From Parasitella parasitica (taxonomy: Eukaryota; Mucoromycota; Mucoromycetes; Mucorales; Mucoraceae), in contig MU619382.1 of NCBI GenBank assembly GCA_025201805.1, forward strand, positions 59,516 through 81,193: a stretch of DNA of 21,678 bases, read 5' to 3'. A program made the position numbers and the translations under genes. The notes under the pieces are model-generated. The model was not told where the DNA came from. It saw nothing but the letters and a program-made list of their open reading frames with translations, and did not search any database. Numbering within the stretch: position 1 is the first letter of the stretch; each line of letters opens with the position of its first letter. Positions 18,412 through 21,678 of this stretch are shown here, in pieces.

Positions 18412-19506
18412 TTATTTGTTGTGTTTTCTAATCTTTTCTCGCCTAGATTCTAAATAAGCTTCAAATTCCACAGGATATTTTTTTGCCCATGCACGTCTTG
18501 ATTGTTGAGCTTTTTCATGATAAGCTTGCTTTTTGGTCTTATCTAATTGTCTCCATCCAACACTAACAAAAGCAGAGGTATCCTTAAGAAGCGACGGACC
18601 TTTCAGTTTGTAACGGTCTCGAATAATTGGAAGTTGCTCCTTATAAAACAACAAATATCCATTTCCAGAAGGTGGCTTCATTGGAGATTCTGTGTTTTCA
18701 GGTTTTATGTATTGATTTTTTTGCTCCTGAATCCCGTCTTTCTGTTTTAGCATCTTTGCACAATGTAATATGAAAGGATTCTATGCGTATTTACCTTACT
18801 CATTGAATTCCATATGTTCGATACGAGCTTACTGAGCTCTCTTTGAGACAGATTCTTGTTTTCTTTTGCTAATTTACCACGTACTTGTTTATTGAAGTTG
18901 ACAAAAATCCCAGGCAGTCGTTTTTGTTTCGCCTCATCTGCTGTATTTTCTGGTGCCTTATCATCTTCTGACTCTTCTGACTCTTCTGACTCTTCTGACT
19001 CTTCTTCATCTAGCTCTTCATCATCTAGCTGTTCTGACTCTTCAGCTTCTGATTCATCATCTACTGATTCATTATATTCCGTTTGTTCATCGTCTGATTT
19101 ATTATCTTCTAATTCCTCGCCTTCTGCTTCTTTGCATTCTGTTTCTTCACTGTCTGATATCGAGGGCCCAAAGGGAAATAATTCTGTAGATCGAATTTGA
19201 GTTTTATAATGATCGTTTCTCGTTTTTTTTCTTGGATTCATCTCAACATTGATTGAAGGTTTTCGTTTTGACTTTGTAAATTGATTTCGTAGCTCTATTT
19301 CATCATAATTCATATGTTTCGTGGTTTCTCTTGAGCTACTAATTTTGTGGTTTTCTTTGTCATTCATTGCACAAGTTGAGCATTTTCTAATATCTTTGAG
19401 TACTCCAAGATAAATAGAGTATAGAAGAAAAAACTAACCTTGATTGGTTGTGTCGTAGCATTGCTTTGTTGCATTTGAGGCATCCTGGTTTAGTGTGGGG
19501 CGGCAT
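18412..19506 (-). CDS. Two-HMG-box protein with N-terminal CxxC pair and acidic tract
   Basis: Likely a nuclear DNA-bending chromatin protein or transcription cofactor. Three exons: 19506-19439, 19386-18795 and 18753-18412; introns of 52 and 41 bases; 333 residues. The added first exon gives MPPHTKPGCLKCNKAM..., so that CLKC and CSTC (residues 9-28) form a CX2C...CX2C pair that could bind zinc. Then comes a basic patch (SKRKPS, NPRKKTRND), and a Glu/Asp/Ser tract (about 99-165) with an EES repeat from near-identical 9-base units. Box 1 (about 177-240) has LPGIFVNFNKQVRGKLAKEN...LSKLVSNIWNSMS; box 2 (about 247-320) has PPSGNGYLLFYKEQLPIIRD...FVSVGWRQLDKTKKQAYHEKA. A second acceptor (CAG at 18742) would drop MLKQ; box spacing favours the 41-base intron. 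Exact orthologue unknown. Confidence 0.85.
18969..19009 (-). repeat. 9-base tandem repeat in the HMG-box gene
   Basis: GACTCTTCT repeated about four times on the plus strand, encoding Glu-Glu-Ser units in the acidic tract. Confidence 0.8.
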
Positions 19507-19520
19507 TGTTAAAGGAACTG

Positions 19521-19542
19521 AAAAAAAAAAAAAAAAAAAAAA
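19521..19542 (+). repeat. Poly(A) run of 22 next to the HMG-box gene
   Basis: Poly(dA:dT) 15 bases upstream of the gene's ATG. Such tracts commonly exclude nucleosomes at fungal promoters; the role here is inferred. Confidence 0.7.
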
Positions 19543-19923
19543 TGTCTTTGCCCTATACACCCTAATTTGACTGTCCTGTATGCTTTGTTTAGAATACTTG
19601 CGTAAATTTTATCATGAACGAAAAAAATGTGAGAAAGAGTGGTTTTTTTTACTTCATCTAATCAACATTTTCACGGCTACCTTTCATTTAACTCTACTTT
19701 TATCCAGACCTTTCATTTTTAAAATCTAAACAAAATACAATGAATTACATTTGTGCTGAAGTGATCGAACTTCCCACAAAAAAGTAATTGAATGTCATCT
19801 CCTATGGAGCTACCTTGGAGATTCCAAATCAAGCTCCTAAATATCTAACCGTGAAACCGCGAAGCATTTATAATTGATTGAGAACCAACTAAAAGAAATC
19901 GAACCACAAACCACATTTGGAAC

Positions 19924-19953
19924 GCATAGACCAATATAAGGACTGGTCCATGC
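19924..19953. repeat. Palindrome in left arm
   Basis: GCATAGACCA and TGGTCCATGC separated by 10 bases, one mismatch. The right-arm counterpart at 20715-20744 is perfect over 10 pairs. Confidence 0.85.
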
Positions 19954-20034
19954 ATGTCATTTACAAATGTTTTAGAAACATCGATATTATAATGGCTTAC
20001 TTCGATTTGTAAAATTAAATACAGAAAAACCTGA

Positions 20035-20059
20035 CTGACAGTTACGGCGTAACTGACAG
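20035..20059. repeat. Palindrome CTGACAGTTAC-GGC-GTAACTGACAG
   Basis: 11-base arms with one mismatch around GGC in the left arm. The right-arm copy (about 20609-20633) is more diverged. Confidence 0.85.
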
Positions 20060-20714
20060 ACAGACCGTTTACAACAACGAATATAAATAGAGTAGAAATG
20101 TCTAACCTTTGTATGTTATCCTATTTCAAAAATGAAGAAGGAATTAAATTGTATCTATTGTTGTTTTTACACCTTTTTTACTACAACATTCACTACAATC
20201 TATTTGAGGATCTTCTTTTGGCAAATCATACGCATGTGGAAACCAAATACAAATAAGATAGCCGTCATCATACGCCTGTATTATTTAAGCTTAAAACAGA
20301 CCCTACTTGGCTTATATTGTGCCAGAAAGTCATGAGATTAAGTAATAATTAGATTGATAGTTCTTTATATACAATGAAAAGGAATAAGCTATTAACGTCC
20401 AATAGCATGCAATTAATTTGGTATTACATTTAATTATTTTGATCGAGTCAAGCTTATTTTTGCTAAAAGATATTTAGTGATGGATGTAATAAAAAGCGTA
20501 AAACAACAATATATACAATTTAATTCCTTCTTTATTTTTTGGAATAGGATAACGTGCAAAGGTTAGACATTTCTACTCTATTTATATTCGTTGTTGTAAA
20601 CGGTCTGTCTGTCAGTTACGCCGTGACTTTCAGTTAGGTTTTTCTGTATTCGATTTTACATAATCAAGTACGGTATTCTAAGATCGATGTTTCTGACACA
20701 TTTGTAAATGACAT

Positions 20715-20744
20715 GCATAGACCAGTCATTACATTGGTCTATGC
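20715..20744. repeat. Palindrome in right arm
   Basis: Perfect 10-base arms with a 10-base loop; counterpart of 19924-19953. Confidence 0.85.
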
Positions 20745-20932
20745 GTTTTTTAAATGTGGTTTGTGGTTCGATTTCTTTTAGTTGGTTCTCAATCAATTAT
20801 AAATGCTTCGCGGTTTCACGGTTAGATATTTAGGTAATCTGTTTATTAGCTTGATTTGGAATCTCTAAGGTAGCTCCGTAAGAGATGACATTCAATTACT
20901 TTTTGTGGGAAGTTCCATCACTTCAGCACAAT

Positions 20933-21181
20933 GGAAACAAAAAAAAAAGATAAAAGCAGAAGTTAACGAGCTACAAAAACTTTATGATACTTTATTCAAG
21001 ATTAAAATCGCATCTGCTATTTATATCATTTACAACTACATAAATTTATGGTGAATTATTAAGAGTAGTAATTGACAAGACTAATTTTTTTTAGTAACAA
21101 TCTACTTGACAAGATAAGATGTAAGATTATACAAAAAGGACCACACGTCTTTGAACTGGCAGTGCCTTAGCCATTATACTG
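20933..21181. other. Spacer with a tRNA-like 5' half on the minus strand
   Basis: Minus-strand sequence from about 21187 to 21140 (GCACCAGTATAATGGCTAAG then GCACTGCCAGTTCAAAGACG) resembles the first half of a tRNA with D-arm and A-box, possibly leucine-like with CAA in the loop. It then runs into TTTTT with no T-arm or B-box. Not a working tRNA gene as far as I can see. Confidence 0.25.
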
Positions 21182-21535
21182 GTGCTAATATTTGTGCTAA
21201 TTTCAAGAATATCCTTCTTCATTAAAAGAAGAATAACCTTCAATTTTCCAAATGAAGTGTATTTCCATGATCTCCTATACACAGTTGAGGAAGAGCATTC
21301 CTACGCTTTACACTTTAAAAAGCCGAATTTAAAAATCACGTGCTTCATATTTCAAACTCCGATACTAAAAACCGAAAAACGTTTTTTGCAGAAAACTTTT
21401 GATAGAGACATCGCCCAGTGGAAACCAAGGTATGCTCAGATAGCGATGATCATGCCTGTACTTATGGCGCATAAGACAGAGTTTATTTTGCTGTTTATCG
21501 AAGCCTATCATCGATTATATGCAATTCTGATATGA
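21182..21535 (+). CDS. Open frame, unknown; possibly an internal exon
   Basis: 117 codons open from a GTG, no ATG until the last third, so not a complete gene as it stands. It contains FNFPNEVYFHDLLYTVEEEH, FDRDIAQWKPRYAQIAMIMP and a hydrophobic end (LLFIEAYHRLYAILI). No family recognised. Confidence 0.25.
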   Translation: MLIFVLISRISFFIKRRITFNFPNEVYFHDLLYTVEEEHSYALHFKKPNLKITCFIFQTPILKTEKRFLQKTFDRDIAQWKPRYAQIAMIMPVLMAHKTEFILLFIEAYHRLYAILI

Positions 21536-21678
21536 GAATTTGTGATATCATGTGATAACTTTATAGATATCAGTAAAGACATGGAAGCCAATGTTGTTGC
21601 CAGATAGCGCCAAGTCAATGCTAAGTTTTCCAGGTTAGATCTCGGTTCTACGGTCATTTTAGCAAAAGTTATAAGCAA

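Larger units (their letters stand above)
19751..20932. repeat. Large fold-back inverted repeat, probably a non-coding transposable element
   Basis: The left arm (19751-20168) and right arm (20500-20932) are complementary over nearly their full length with scattered mismatches and small gaps. Examples are TTGTGCTGAAGTGA against its complement at the outer ends, and AAGAAGGAATTAAATTGTAT at the inner ends. Weaker complementarity extends inward by another 35-40 bases. The loop is about 330 bases with no convincing gene. Both arms carry TATAAATAGAG. No clear target-site duplication was found. This looks like a fold-back or MITE-like element; an inverted duplication is the alternative. Confidence 0.88.

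Noticed and set aside
18742-18799. Alternative donor GTAAGG in the second intron of the HMG-box gene
   Set aside because: Better consensus, but no acceptor I tried keeps the reading phase.
18856-19200. Ser-rich plus-strand ORF (SDSSDSSDSS)
   Set aside because: Reverse reading of the Glu/Ser tract of the HMG-box gene.
20132-20335. 67-codon ORF at the inner edge of the left arm of the fold-back repeat
   Set aside because: Low-complexity Phe/Thr/Tyr sequence crossing from arm into loop, not matched by an intact frame in the other arm.
1-21678. CRISPR arrays, bacterial operons, riboswitches, rRNA
   Set aside because: No repeat-spacer pattern and no rRNA-like sequence seen; introns and gene families are eukaryotic.

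Overview
The window is nuclear DNA of a filamentous fungus, most likely an early-diverging Mucoromycota species (Mucor/Rhizopus-like). The grounds are AT-rich sequence, genes broken by many 41-78 base GT...AG introns, fungal gene families (calcipressin, Tom20, HMG-CoA reductase, PX-PH phospholipase D), and Tc1/mariner and Helitron debris. All identifications come from reading motifs; no database search was run, and exon borders are my own models based on splice sites and reading phase.

Layout. 1-2122: mostly featureless, with one weak two-exon ORF (928-1333). 2123-4673: three short plus-strand genes packed closely: a small lysine/glutamate-rich protein with a presequence-like N-terminus, a Tom20-type mitochondrial import receptor, and calcipressin (calcineurin regulator). 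4744-6537: on the minus strand, converging on calcipressin, a short HMG-CoA reductase with a complete catalytic domain but only one membrane segment. 6863-7534: weak coding-like segments of unknown nature.

7573-12881: a transposon nest. 56-base inverted ends flanked by TA define a Tc1/mariner-type unit of about 5.3 kb. Inside lie a dead transposase, a decayed multi-exon gene of a presumed repetitive fungal family, an internally deleted Helitron that has landed in that gene with a readable CTAG 3' end, and a second transposase remnant.

13087-17703: a 15-exon PX-PH phospholipase D on the minus strand (about 1249 residues), with a 12-base and a 16-base microexon and a run of 16 prolines. 18412-19506: a three-exon minus-strand gene for a two-HMG-box protein with an N-terminal CxxC pair and a long acidic tract. 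19751-20932: a large imperfect inverted repeat (arms about 420-430 bases) with smaller palindromes inside its arms. The rest is unassigned.

The ordinary genes suggest no single pathway: lipid signalling (PLD), mevalonate synthesis (HMGR), calcium/calcineurin signalling (calcipressin), mitochondrial import (Tom20) and chromatin (HMG-box). The most unusual parts are the nested transposon, the fold-back repeat, the PLD exon structure and the HMGR lacking its sterol-sensing region.
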